Assembly: GCF_030503615.1 (NCBI RefSeq) | Contig: NZ_CP129963.1 | Location: 4,278,001 to 4,342,000, forward strand | Source of the DNA: Sphingobacterium sp. BN32 | GTDB lineage: Bacteria; Bacteroidota; Bacteroidia; Sphingobacteriales; Sphingobacteriaceae | Reading direction: 5' to 3' | DNA: 64,000 nucleotides | Shown here: positions 9,166 through 18,972 of the stretch, piece by piece | How the letters are laid out: each line of letters starts with the position of its first letter | How positions within the stretch are numbered: the stretch's first letter is position 1 | Notes under the pieces: generated by a model | What the model saw: only the letters and a program-made list of their open reading frames with translations | Databases searched by the model: none | What the model was told of the DNA's origin: nothing | Translations under genes and position numbers: made by a program

Positions 9166-9707
9166 ATTGAACTTTTTTTTAATGTTAAAAATAAACAAAT
9201 TTTTCGTTAACTAACTGACTATAAACTTTATGGAACCAGGATTTTGCCACAGAAATTTACGAGGGGCTTAAAGCGTAAGAATTGGCTTCCAATTATTTTC
9301 GTTCATTTCAAAAAGAGAGAAGAAATCAAACATTTTTACTGGATTTTCCTTCCTCTGATGAAAGGAATAATAAATAAAATCCTTCACTCTTCGTTATTAC
9401 AGAATCAACAACTTCAATCATAATCACCAATCACTCTCCAAAACCAGAAAAAGCTCCCCTAGTCCTAGAGAAGCTTTCCAGTGATCCCGTTGGGACAAAA
9501 CTTGAACCATTTAATGGAGGATTTGTGGCGGTGGAATCAGTTGAAATAAAATCCATTTAAAAGATTTTGTTAAAGAATTTAAGTTTTCAATACCGTAACA
9601 TTAAAGCACATCACAAAAATTATTTCTTTACATTGTATTTTACTTGAATGATAATACAATCATTGCACAATGCCTGTTTGGTTTTCCATTAAAAGCGTCA
9701 ATTTAAT
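9166..9707. other. Intergenic stretch holding the tRNA-end remnant
   Basis: About 540 bases between the STAND gene and the nuclease-like gene. Apart from the 41-base tRNA-end copy at 9449-9489, I see no coding region or RNA gene. Confidence 0.5.
9449..9489 (-). repeat. Direct repeat copy of tRNA-Lys 3' end plus terminator (candidate att site, distal)
   Basis: These 41 bases match 13281-13321 at 39 positions, in the same orientation. The shared part is the last 8 bases of the tRNA-Lys gene (CGGGGTCA there, CGGGATCA here, read on the minus strand) and the terminator hairpin behind it. Beyond it, 9490-9510 loosely resembles a T-arm but cannot fold. The copy lies on the far side of the STAND gene from the intact tRNA, and the tRNA 3' end faces it, as expected for a tRNA-targeted insertion. 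Confidence 0.55.
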
Positions 9708-12476
9708 TTAAGTAACCGCATTTTCGAATTTATCAATAATTCTAATATCAGTAGCTGGAGTAGTAGATCCTTTTTTAAGAACATCATACTTGATAGCTAA
9801 TTTGTCACCAACTTTAATGTATCCCCATTTAATCCATCCAAAATCAAATTTACGAACATTTAGGTAGAATTGGTTATTTTGACTATCACTAGCAAACATA
9901 TAGGAGGACATTCCAAAGTTTCCTTCAGGTAAATTATATACTTTTACAATAGTAAACCCGTCATTTCTAAGCTCTCGCATATGCTCGTCATCATAAACTT
10001 CTTCTCTTTCAGGTGAATACCATCTCGAAGATGTTAATGGATTCGGGTTTGCCTTGAAACTATAAGAGTACAGCTTTTCAAGAAATATTTTATTTTCAGA
10101 AGATTCAATTGATTGATCTTTTAAATTTAAAACGATGTTGAAGAAATGCTCAGCAATGAAGGTTACATATTTGTAAATAAAATCTTCTGAAAACGATAAG
10201 CGATCGCTACCTATATGAATTAAATCTTTCAACATTTTGTTTACTTCTATACATGCTATTAATGGATAATCTTCATTTCTAAAAATTTCGTTAAAGATGT
10301 TCAGAACTTCCGTAAATGCTTTTTCTATATCGTCAGTATTTCGATTTAATTCTACACTTCTTTTGAAAGCAGACGCTCGATATGTTCCCATCATTACAGA
10401 CCAGTCTGGATCAATCCTCCAATCTGAAGTTTCATCAATAATCTTTACGTATTCGCCTTGAAATAACAAGCATAGAAAGTGTAGTTTTGTTAAGGATGCG
10501 GCATATTTTTTTGAGGATTTTTCAGGTCGATTTAATTGCTTATCGAGGAGGCTATCAAAAATTTTTTGAGCTATGGGGTAATCTTTTTTATGAAAGTAAT
10601 TTAAGGCCTTTGCCATTAAATACCTTGGATTACCTTTGTCCAAGCTTATTGCTTTTTCTAAAATTATTTGAGTATTACTTTCGTCTTGAAGGGCTTGTAA
10701 GATTCTAGAATAATGGAATAGTAGTTCGTCATTGTTGGAATTATAAGCAATTAGCTCGCTAAATCGACTCTTCAATCTTACAAGTTCTGTATGACTTCGT
10801 TTATTATGAGGCCTTGCGAGAACTCGATTTAAATCAATTATTAGCGATCTAAACGATTCGGCTATATCAGATGAAATAAAATCAAAATCAAATTCATTTA
10901 TGCCCAGAAGGTGATTTCGGTTGAGTTGTTCTTGGATTTTAACTTTTCGGTATTTAATGTTCTGCGATATTTCATTACGAATAGAAATGTTTCTAGGGTT
11001 TATTAAAAGTAAATCACGAATTGAGTCACTTAGGTTAAATAAGTCGTTGCCTGTCTCGCTTGTATATCTTACTATTAGGCTAGTCTTTGATAATTCATTT
11101 AAAGATTCTGAAATTTCTTCATTTGAGAGTTCTAGTAAATCAATGAGCTCAGATTTGCTAGATTCTCCAGTTACATAAATTGATTCTAAAATAGCAATTG
11201 AGTTTTCGGAAAGGGACTCAATCAAATTGGTGTATGAGAAGGATGCGATATCTTTTTGCGATTTATTTATTGACCCAGAAATATCTACTCCTTTAAGATA
11301 TAAATCAATTGTTAATCGAATTGCTAAAGGGTTGTTATTTGCTTTTGTAGCAATTAATTCAAGATCTTCTTGACGGAAATCGCTAATTCCTCGTCTCTTA
11401 AAATAGCTTCTGCTCAAATTTACTGCATGTCTTTTAACTAATGTTGACAGCGGAACTGTCGTAGCAGAATCTATCGAAATACGGCTTGTAACAATGACTC
11501 TCCAAAAAAGTGGAAGAGATTGATTAAATTCAATAAATTCATGTTGAGAATGTACTAATAGAGTTTCGAGGTTATCGATGCAAATCAAAATTTTTTCCTT
11601 ATCTAGAACTGTACATGCCTCTTCAAAATTTCCAAATTGTTTATCGCTGTACAAAGATGCTAGATCATCAAAAATTGAATCCTTGATTTGGTTTATACCG
11701 TTTATAGCTTCAATGACTTCAATTCCGTCTGCCGTTAACCGTTCGTTTTTTAATGTACAAAAAACAATAGCATCAATTTTATTATTCCATTCTAGACTTA
11801 AACTAATATCCTTTAAAAATTGTAAAATCAATGCTGTTTTGCCTACCCCACCCGGGGCTACTAAAGCTATAAGGTTATTTCTTGCTTTTGACAAAGTTGC
11901 TTCCAAATCCCTGGTCTCTTTATCTCTTCCAAATAAGCCAGTAATTTCATGATCAAATGATGATGGTAGTGTGTTTGGGATGGACCAGTTAACATTGCTA
12001 AGCCATTCATCTGGGGGCGATGTTAGATTCCCCGAAATCGCTGCATTCAAAGCTTGTCTAATTTCACTAAGGCCTAATTGTAAGATTAATGGATCACTTG
12101 CAATTGCCGCTGCTCGAAACCAATAAACATCTGGAAATGGCCTATTTGGGTGACTTATAGCATTTCTTATGTCAAAGATGTTCATGAACATACAGAACTT
12201 TTTTAAGTCAAACATTTTAGACTCAAAAGAAGTATTTTTAGTTATGTCAATTGCCATGTTAAAAATTTCATCAAGATAACTAGCTTCAACGAGTAACTGA
12301 ATATCATTTCGGTCGAGTGTTTGTCCTCTTGCAACTTCTCTGTCTGCGATTGAATCGACATTTTTTGCAGTTATACTTTCAATGTCGTCTTTATTTAAGA
12401 CATAATCTCCAAGGGAAGTTTCAAGAGCATAAATTATCATTGCGCTCTTAATACGAAGTAGTTGTTCTTGATCCAT
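9708..12476 (-). CDS. HEPN-like / STAND (NB-ARC) NTPase / TPR / cold-shock-like protein, putative defence NLR
   Basis: This 922-residue protein starts at ATG 12476. Residues 1-150 are helical and contain DIRNAISHPNR, with R104-x4-H109 matching the Rx4-6H signature of HEPN RNases. A STAND/NB-ARC ATPase follows: Walker A APGGVGKT (207-214, K213), Walker B KILICIDNLE (D301), the sensor strand VIVTSR (327-332), and NNPLAI (381-386) where NB-ARC proteins have GLPLAL. Then come a winged-helix-like region (about 410-500) and TPR-like helices (about 580-800, e.g. ALNYFHKKDYPIAQKIF). The last 80 residues (about 840-916) resemble a cold-shock OB fold: GFTIVKV...FYLNVRKF...GDKLAIKYDV...KKG. This fits an NLR-like sensor with an RNA-cleaving effector. 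It stands alone between the tRNA-Lys gene and the tRNA-end copy. The ATPase call is strong; the HEPN and OB calls are inference. Confidence 0.8.
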   Translation of the reverse strand: MDQEQLLRIKSAMIIYALETSLGDYVLNKDDIESITAKNVDSIADREVARGQTLDRNDIQLLVEASYLDEIFNMAIDITKNTSFESKMFDLKKFCMFMNIFDIRNAISHPNRPFPDVYWFRAAAIASDPLILQLGLSEIRQALNAAISGNLTSPPDEWLSNVNWSIPNTLPSSFDHEITGLFGRDKETRDLEATLSKARNNLIALVAPGGVGKTALILQFLKDISLSLEWNNKIDAIVFCTLKNERLTADGIEVIEAINGINQIKDSIFDDLASLYSDKQFGNFEEACTVLDKEKILICIDNLETLLVHSQHEFIEFNQSLPLFWRVIVTSRISIDSATTVPLSTLVKRHAVNLSRSYFKRRGISDFRQEDLELIATKANNNPLAIRLTIDLYLKGVDISGSINKSQKDIASFSYTNLIESLSENSIAILESIYVTGESSKSELIDLLELSNEEISESLNELSKTSLIVRYTSETGNDLFNLSDSIRDLLLINPRNISIRNEISQNIKYRKVKIQEQLNRNHLLGINEFDFDFISSDIAESFRSLIIDLNRVLARPHNKRSHTELVRLKSRFSELIAYNSNNDELLFHYSRILQALQDESNTQIILEKAISLDKGNPRYLMAKALNYFHKKDYPIAQKIFDSLLDKQLNRPEKSSKKYAASLTKLHFLCLLFQGEYVKIIDETSDWRIDPDWSVMMGTYRASAFKRSVELNRNTDDIEKAFTEVLNIFNEIFRNEDYPLIACIEVNKMLKDLIHIGSDRLSFSEDFIYKYVTFIAEHFFNIVLNLKDQSIESSENKIFLEKLYSYSFKANPNPLTSSRWYSPEREEVYDDEHMRELRNDGFTIVKVYNLPEGNFGMSSYMFASDSQNNQFYLNVRKFDFGWIKWGYIKVGDKLAIKYDVLKKGSTTPATDIRIIDKFENAVT

Positions 12477-13280
12477 ATTATTAGGTTAAGGAAATTAAAT
12501 AATTAGTTGATAAAGATATTGTTAATAATTCTTGGTTCAAAAACTTTGAAAGTTGAACTTTTAAAAAGTTCTTAACAATATATGTAGATAGTTGGAGAAA
12601 TCAAAGGAAAGTCCCGTACAAAAGTTGGGAAGGAAAAAAGTAATCAGAAATTTGCGTTTTTTATTATTAGTTAGATGTATAATTCGTTTAGAACCCTAAA
12701 GTCGTTAGTTTTTCCAGAAGGAGTTTCTGATTATTTTTATATGACCCATTGTTCAAAAGGAGCAGGTTGATTGGACTTCGTTCTGGAAGAGATGAGCGTT
12801 AGAAGATAAAACTTAGTCATAGAGCGGGCTAGAAAGGCAAAGTAAAGGCAAGCATAAAATGTCTTTTGATCAAAGAGAAATAGGAGCTCTTTTATTTTAA
12901 CAATATCTCGACATAGAAAAAGCATATAGGCTACCCTAGGAACTGGTTTGCACAATCAATACTACCATTGATAAAATTCATACCTCTATTTATTGCTTAA
13001 ATTAGCAGATAAAGTAGAGCAAGTTGGTCTTAAATCATTTAATATTTTCTCGCGACAATAAAAATTCATCGCAAGAGGATACTGACTTACTTCAACAATA
13101 AGAGAAAAAAATGCTTCAGCTGAATCTTATGTTGCGAAAATAAAGGCTTTCAAAAGCGAGTTCAGATTGGGTGGCGATATCATTTTTCCCTCAATACATA
13201 TTTGTTAAATCCACTGGATTTAAAACTGGCTCCAGCCCTTGCCAAAAAATGCAATTATTCGAATCCAGGCGGTCACCATT
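12477..13280. other. Gene-free stretch upstream of the STAND gene
   Basis: About 800 bases between the STAND gene's start and the tRNA-Lys terminator. Short frames of 72-73 codons exist, but none has a recognisable protein pattern or start context. The STAND promoter must lie here. No integrase is visible. Confidence 0.5.
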
Positions 13281-13321
13281 AAAAGCTCCCCTATTCCTAG
13301 AGAAGCTTTCCAGTGACCCCG
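13281..13321 (-). repeat. Direct repeat at tRNA-Lys 3' end and terminator (candidate att site, proximal)
   Basis: This is the partner of the 9449-9489 copy, 39 of 41 bases identical. It covers the 8 acceptor-end bases of tRNA-Lys and, on the minus strand, the terminator hairpin AAAGCT...AGCTTT followed by T residues. Confidence 0.55.
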
Positions 13322-13386
13322 CTGAGGCTCGAACTCAGGACCCACAGATTAAGAGTCTGTTGCTCTACCAACTGAGCTACGAAGTC
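13314..13386 (-). tRNA. tRNA-Lys (anticodon CTT)
   Basis: Read on the minus strand, the 73-base gene folds as a full cloverleaf. The acceptor pairs GACTTCG with CGGGGTC, followed by discriminator A. The D arm contains AGCTCAGTTGGTAGAGC, the anticodon loop is CTCTTAA (anticodon CTT) on stem ACAGA/TCTGT, and the T arm is TGAG-TTCGAGC-CTCA. CCA is not encoded. A terminator hairpin follows at once. Confidence 0.95.
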
Positions 13387-13517
13387 ATTTAACACATCAA
13401 AGGTACAAGACCATACAACAAAATCAAAAAAAAATATCCTTCTTTTGATTTTCAATTGCAGCCCCTGCTCACTCCATAGCCATCCTCAAAGCCCGCTTCA
13501 GAGAAATACATCTATAG

Positions 13518-13551
13518 AAAAGGACAACCATCAAATGATGGCTATCCTTTC
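13518..13551 (-). terminator. Rho-independent terminator after susD
   Basis: On the minus strand a hairpin AGGA..GCCATCAT / GATGG..TCCT ends in a short T-run, 13 bases after the SusD stop. It closes the SusC/SusD unit. Confidence 0.6.
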
Positions 13552-13563
13552 TAAATAACCAAA

Positions 13564-15420
13564 TTACCAACCAGGGTTTTGCACTAAGTTTGGATTGATT
13601 TTAATGTATTCTACATTTATTGGAGCCAAATATTGTTTAGCGTCAAAGATAAAAGGTCTTCCCGGCAGATTCCGAGGCGTATAGAATGCTTGAATGGTAT
13701 TTCCTTGAGCATTTAATCCTCTCATACCTATTCTGTCGACCTCATAATCCGCAACAGCCGTCTTCCAACGCTTCCTGTCATATAAAGAATGTCCTTCGAA
13801 CATCAACTCAATTAAACGTTCTCTTTTCACCGCATTAACAAGTGCTGTTCCACTCAATGCACCGCCATTGGAAACTTCTAGATCGGGAATTCCAGCTCTA
13901 TTGCGAATAGCATTGATATATGTTGAACCGTCCGCATCTAAAGTTCCTGAATAGTTCGCAACAGCTTCAGCATAGTTCAGATACAGCTCGCCTAAACGAA
14001 TAATCGGGAAAGGATATGCAGAAACTGTAAACGTGTTTGAAGTTACGTTCGTACTGGGATGAACACCTTTTTTAATCGCATAGCCACTATATAAATGGTC
14101 GATATCATTTCTAGGAACACCATTAGATAAGGTTACACCATTGGTTTCTCCCGGTCTTAGTTTTAATTGACGAGTTTCGTTATTAATCTCATAATCCCCT
14201 CGATCGAATCCGATATAGGCGTAGAACCTGGGTTCACGATTTCTATGAAGTTTTATCGTTTCATCACCGGCTTCGATCTTATAACGATTGGCGAAATCAT
14301 AGGCGGGATCTTTCTCCATAGGCAATCCGCTTTTCGTGTAAAATAGCTCAACGGCATCCAATGTTGCTCCTACGCCTCCTACCGGCGGATTGTTTTTCCA
14401 TCCACGCGGAATAACCAAAGTTTGGAAAGAATACTGCGCATCAGTATTTTCCTTATTAGCAGAATATCCCCAGATTAATTCCGTATTCCAAGGGTCTACC
14501 ATCTGCCATCTCGTGTTCAGGACAGCTTGTTTGAAAGGATCAGCAACTGTGGTTTTATTATATACGTAAAGCCTGTTTCCGGCAGCCTCTGCCATCTCGA
14601 TTGCTCTCTTATTTTCATCCATCGCTTTCTTCCATTTCTCTTTGTCATAAGTTTGAGAAATAAGCTGAGTTCCATCGTTGTTTTTAAAGGCCGCGTAGTC
14701 CGTATTCCCGTTGTATAAAGGGCTGGCAGCAAACAAATACATCTTTGCTTTTAATGCCTGCGCAATTACTTTATTGGCCCGTCCATAATCACTTCTCGCA
14801 TTGATAACCATCGGTAAATCAACCGAAGCCGCGTCGAATTTATCGGCAATATATTTTACACAAACATCATAAGGAGATCTCGGTCTAAAAAACTCTTCCC
14901 CTTGTGCGTCTGTAGGAATTAACTGATCAACAATAACCACAGGTCCATAATTTTGCAAAAGGACATAATGATAATACGCCAAAAGGAAATTCGCCTCTGC
15001 TCTCCAAACTATTTTCTTTTGGTCTAATTCTGCTTGACTGATGGAAACAGGAGAGGCTTTATCAACATTGTCCAAAAACAAATGACATTGCCGAATTCCC
15101 TTATAGCAGTTTTGCCAAATATCAAGAACAGGGCTACTGGCAGTATATAAACCTTGTTGTACTTTTAAGAACGAAAACCATTGGGTACCCCAGTGATAGG
15201 ATGCCACTGTTTCATTCCCCATGATCCAACTGAAGTTGGTTCTTGCATCGTTATACCGTGGAATATAGGAATAACAGGTAAATAGAAATCCCTCTGCCGT
15301 TAGTTCATTTCTAAAAGCATCTTCCAATCTCGGGGTGTCATCCGGAACAATGTCCAGGAAATTACAACTCGATACGAATATAAATACCGCGGATATTAAT
15401 AATAAAAATCGCTTTTTCAT
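13564..15420 (-). CDS. SusD/RagB family outer-membrane nutrient-binding lipoprotein
   Basis: This 618-residue protein has a signal with lipobox FVSSC (Cys19) and an N-terminal NFLDIVPDDTPRLEDAFRN, the usual SusD opening that places the first helix after the lipid anchor. TPR-like helices form the core. The typical RagB C-terminal blocks are present: PFPIIRLGELYLNYAEAVAN, INAIRNRAGIPDL, and VKRERLIELMFEGHSLYDRK. Together with the SusC protein encoded 4 bases upstream, it forms the lid of a surface uptake complex that binds a glycan or other oligomer before TonB-driven import. No hydrolase lies within the unit, so the substrate is unknown. The arrangement sigma-FecR-SusC-SusD suggests induction through a FecIR-like cell-surface signalling route. 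Confidence 0.95.
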   Translation of the reverse strand: MKKRFLLLISAVFIFVSSCNFLDIVPDDTPRLEDAFRNELTAEGFLFTCYSYIPRYNDARTNFSWIMGNETVASYHWGTQWFSFLKVQQGLYTASSPVLDIWQNCYKGIRQCHLFLDNVDKASPVSISQAELDQKKIVWRAEANFLLAYYHYVLLQNYGPVVIVDQLIPTDAQGEEFFRPRSPYDVCVKYIADKFDAASVDLPMVINARSDYGRANKVIAQALKAKMYLFAASPLYNGNTDYAAFKNNDGTQLISQTYDKEKWKKAMDENKRAIEMAEAAGNRLYVYNKTTVADPFKQAVLNTRWQMVDPWNTELIWGYSANKENTDAQYSFQTLVIPRGWKNNPPVGGVGATLDAVELFYTKSGLPMEKDPAYDFANRYKIEAGDETIKLHRNREPRFYAYIGFDRGDYEINNETRQLKLRPGETNGVTLSNGVPRNDIDHLYSGYAIKKGVHPSTNVTSNTFTVSAYPFPIIRLGELYLNYAEAVANYSGTLDADGSTYINAIRNRAGIPDLEVSNGGALSGTALVNAVKRERLIELMFEGHSLYDRKRWKTAVADYEVDRIGMRGLNAQGNTIQAFYTPRNLPGRPFIFDAKQYLAPINVEYIKINPNLVQNPGW

Positions 15421-15424
15421 TGCA

Positions 15425-18400
15425 TTAAAAATTTAATTGTCCCTCTATTGAAAACACTCTGTTATTCGGATATTTCAGGCCATTTCCACCACCTAACTCA
15501 ACATCCCAAAATTTGAATTTTGAGAATGTCAGTAAATTCTGTCCGGACAAGAAAAATCTGGCGAATTTATGGGTGTAGCCGATTTCAGCATTCTTTAACC
15601 TGACGAAACTACCATCACGCATCCAATGTGTAGAATTCTCAAAGTTGCTGTGCTGATTTATCCCCGTAATCAACCTTGGATACATGGCATTTGGATTATC
15701 CTCAGTCCAATAGTTTCCAACTAAATAATCCATAATGGTGGATGCTTCGTTGTTGAATGGATGAATCCCCGAGATAAATAAACTAGTTCGCGCTGCCCCC
15801 TGAAAGAAAAACGAAGCATCGAATTTTTTGTAAGAACTGGAAGCTCCGAAGCCATAGACTATTTCAGGAACCGTTGGTTTTCCGATGTATGTTTTATCAA
15901 AGGCATCTATCACATTATCTCCATTCATATCCTTATACTTAATATCTCCAGGCATCAAATCCTTGCTCAAGGAATTCACAGGGCTGTTGGCAATGTCTGC
16001 AGCATCTTTATAATATCCTTCGGCGATATATCCGAATGAAGTATGTATAGGGTGACCAATTTGTGATTGGTAAGCGAATTGTTGAGACGGCTCATCGCGT
16101 TCGGTTATTTTATTCTTGGCGTAAGTGAAAGTTCCTCTTACGTTCAGATAAAAATCATTCGCGAAGGTTTTTTGAAAACTTAAATTGGCATCAATACCGG
16201 AGCTTTTTACTTTACCAATGTTCGCATAGGCCTCTAAACCTACAACACCAACTTCAGCGGGAATAATCCGACGCTGCATGAAAATATCCGAACGGTTTTC
16301 TACAAAATAATCTCCCGTAATATTGATCGCATTTCCAAATAGACTGATATCGGCACCAACATTGTATTTGCTGCCTTTTTCCCAAGTTGCAGGAAGGTAT
16401 CCCAATTTGGAAATATCAGCACCCGATAAGCTGTTCTGCCAGTCATCACCGAATGTATAAGATCTTGCAGCGAGGTTAACTTCCTCTAAATACGGAAATC
16501 TTACCAATTGTCCCGCAGAATTATATACGCTCGCATTTCCAACTAAGCCCCAAGATCCTCGTATTTTTAAACTGCTGATCGTATTTTTAATAGGTTCCCA
16601 AAAGTTCTCATTGGAGATCATATATCCCACGGCTATGGAAGGGAAGAAGCCCCATCTGTTACCTTTAGCAAAAGCTTCAGACCCATTATATCCGAAGTTT
16701 CCCTCAAAGAAATATTTACTTCCATAGGCATAGGTCAAACGACCAGCTATCCCTTGGTTTCGGGTTGGTAGGGACGCAACAAGATTACTTGGATTGTTCG
16801 GATTGTAATCTCGCGCCAAATAGGTTAGCATCGCACTGATGTCATGCTTTCCAAAGCTTCTCAACCAATCTGCAACAAAGTTGAAGTTCATTAAACGGTC
16901 GCCAGAAGAGCTGAAAACGTTGGATAAAGCCGTCGTTCCCCGGGTTACATTGCGGTAGGTATACTGATATCCTCCTGCCCCGGGCTCGAAATTTTGCACC
17001 TCATAGTAGTAGGGCGTAAAAAATCTTCGTTGGAAAGAATTCGAATAGTTCTTGAAAGAAACTAAGCCTTTTAAGTTGAAACCCTCCAACAACCAATCCA
17101 TCTTTTGATTTACCTCTAAGGCTGCAATGTTAGTCGTTTCGAAACTTTCTCTATATCCAGACACCATAGAAGCATAAGGGTTATAATAGATGTTATCTCC
17201 AGAACCTGAAGGATGGGGACCGCCTGAAAGATTACCGAAGAATATATGATCCGGAAACTCCACATTTGCCGGCAAAGTCGGTGTAAATAAAGCGGGGGGT
17301 GCCGTAAATAATCTGGAATAAAGTTCAGAAGAAGTCAAATTAGAGCCATTATAATCCTGCATCTGCGAATTAAGCCGAATGATAGCTTTGGTCCGACTCG
17401 TCAGGTTGACTCCCACGTTTGCAATTAAATTGTAGCGTTTCATCTTGATGTTGTTGTCAAAGTCATTGAATTGATCTTTTTTCAACAAACCATTATCGTT
17501 GTTAAACGTAGCGCTCACAAAATAGTCCGCTTTAGCGCCACCTCCTGCCACATTGAAATTCGCATATTGGTTTAGTGTGACATCCTTAAACATGACATCG
17601 TACCAATCCACATCGGGATACGCAATAGGATCTAAACCTTGTCGCGTAGGTTCAATCTTGGTTAGCTGATCAAACCTTGGAGCCAATCCGCGGTTAGTCA
17701 ACGCATAATTATACGCTTCCATGTATTCTACGGCATTGCCAAAAGTTACTGGGTTGGTTGGACTCGAAACGGTATTCTCAACTCGGAAGTTGATACGAGC
17801 CTTGTCAAAATCACCTCCACGCTTTGTTGTGATTAACAATACCCCATTCGCACCACGGGCACCATAAAGTGCAGTCGCCGAAGCATCTTTCAAAACAGAA
17901 AAATTATCAATTACTTCGGGCGCCAGGTTATTCATATCTCCCGTTGAGGATTCAACCCCATCGATAAAAATCAACGGTTGACTAGGTCCTGCAAAGGTTG
18001 AGATACCGCGAATCCAAAAATTGGATCCATCCGCACCTGGCTCGGCTCCGCGCTGTACAGCAATCACCCCAGAAATTCTGCCCGCAAATGCGTTACTTAA
18101 TGTGGAAGTAGGGACCTTCAATTCTTTTGCAGAAACCGTGGAAATAGCACCAACAACAGAAGCCTTTTTTTGCTTACCGAAGCCCACCACAACAACCTCA
18201 TCCAAAGATTCGGAACGCGAATCCAGGCTTATCACGACTTCAGATGCAGAATAGGAAACCCTTTTGCTGGTATGTCCAATTAACTTAACCTCAATTTCAG
18301 CACTCGCTTTTGAAACTGGAAGAACGAATCGTCCATCTTGGTTGGTTTGGGTCTTGGTATTCGTGCCTACTTCAGTTAAAATAACATTAGAGAGTGGATT

Positions 18401-18835
18401 TCCATTAGCGTCTACTACTTTCCCTTTAAACTGCAATTGCTGCACAACAGCACGCTTAGTATTTGGAATGCTTACACTTTGTATAACAACGGCATTATTA
18501 AAAATGCTGTAAGTAAAATTACTGCCGCTAAATACCTTATTTAATGAGTTTTCTAAAGATTGATGTCTTAAATCGACGGATGTATTATAATTCGACAATA
18601 TGCCTTTTTCATATACAAATCGAACACCGGTCTGCTTGGTAATGCTTTGTAAAACCTGTTCAACTTTGGTGTTTTTGACCTGGAGAGAAATCTGGCCTTT
18701 GGTAGATCCGTAGCTTGCAAACATGGAAGCTGCGAGGAGAACACCTGCTAATTTCATTCTAAAAAGAGTTTTCTGAATCCCCTGTCGCCTCTTTTTGGGC
18801 CATAAGGGGGTTTCAGAATAAAATAAATTATTCAT
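15425..18835 (-). CDS. SusC/RagA family TonB-linked outer-membrane transporter with N-terminal STN domain
   Basis: This 1136-residue protein may start at ATG 18835 or at an internal ATG 26 codons on (MKLAGVLLAASMFASYGS), which gives a tidier signal peptide. After the signal come an STN (secretin/TonB short N-terminal) domain (about 50-115), a carboxypeptidase-regulatory-like beta-sandwich (about 130-210), the plug (starting VVVGFGKQKKASVVGA, containing GVLLITTKRGG) and a 22-strand barrel ending in an aromatic-rich strand. An STN domain in a SusC marks a transducer that can talk to an anti-sigma factor, and the FecR gene lies directly upstream. The receptor imports an unknown ligand with the SusD partner. 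Gene order and spacing indicate one operon with susD. Confidence 0.95.
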   Translation of the reverse strand: MNNLFYSETPLWPKKRRQGIQKTLFRMKLAGVLLAASMFASYGSTKGQISLQVKNTKVEQVLQSITKQTGVRFVYEKGILSNYNTSVDLRHQSLENSLNKVFSGSNFTYSIFNNAVVIQSVSIPNTKRAVVQQLQFKGKVVDANGNPLSNVILTEVGTNTKTQTNQDGRFVLPVSKASAEIEVKLIGHTSKRVSYSASEVVISLDSRSESLDEVVVVGFGKQKKASVVGAISTVSAKELKVPTSTLSNAFAGRISGVIAVQRGAEPGADGSNFWIRGISTFAGPSQPLIFIDGVESSTGDMNNLAPEVIDNFSVLKDASATALYGARGANGVLLITTKRGGDFDKARINFRVENTVSSPTNPVTFGNAVEYMEAYNYALTNRGLAPRFDQLTKIEPTRQGLDPIAYPDVDWYDVMFKDVTLNQYANFNVAGGGAKADYFVSATFNNDNGLLKKDQFNDFDNNIKMKRYNLIANVGVNLTSRTKAIIRLNSQMQDYNGSNLTSSELYSRLFTAPPALFTPTLPANVEFPDHIFFGNLSGGPHPSGSGDNIYYNPYASMVSGYRESFETTNIAALEVNQKMDWLLEGFNLKGLVSFKNYSNSFQRRFFTPYYYEVQNFEPGAGGYQYTYRNVTRGTTALSNVFSSSGDRLMNFNFVADWLRSFGKHDISAMLTYLARDYNPNNPSNLVASLPTRNQGIAGRLTYAYGSKYFFEGNFGYNGSEAFAKGNRWGFFPSIAVGYMISNENFWEPIKNTISSLKIRGSWGLVGNASVYNSAGQLVRFPYLEEVNLAARSYTFGDDWQNSLSGADISKLGYLPATWEKGSKYNVGADISLFGNAINITGDYFVENRSDIFMQRRIIPAEVGVVGLEAYANIGKVKSSGIDANLSFQKTFANDFYLNVRGTFTYAKNKITERDEPSQQFAYQSQIGHPIHTSFGYIAEGYYKDAADIANSPVNSLSKDLMPGDIKYKDMNGDNVIDAFDKTYIGKPTVPEIVYGFGASSSYKKFDASFFFQGAARTSLFISGIHPFNNEASTIMDYLVGNYWTEDNPNAMYPRLITGINQHSNFENSTHWMRDGSFVRLKNAEIGYTHKFARFFLSGQNLLTFSKFKFWDVELGGGNGLKYPNNRVFSIEGQLNF

Positions 18836-18972
18836 AAATTGGTAGAGAATTAATGGTTTAATACGTAAAATCTAAATTCGAATGGAGCGGAGGTATTGCC
18901 TTACCTCTGCTTTTTTTGCCGCGTAAATTTATCTCATCTATAGTCCTCCTTAAATTGGTTCATTGGGTATAA

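Noticed and set aside
9481..9520. A complete second tRNA gene
   Set aside because: Only the acceptor end is recognisable; the T stem cannot pair and the anticodon and D arms are missing.
12737..12955. 72-codon minus-strand frame between the STAND gene and tRNA-Lys
   Set aside because: No start context, no recognisable pattern, and low-complexity composition; likely chance.
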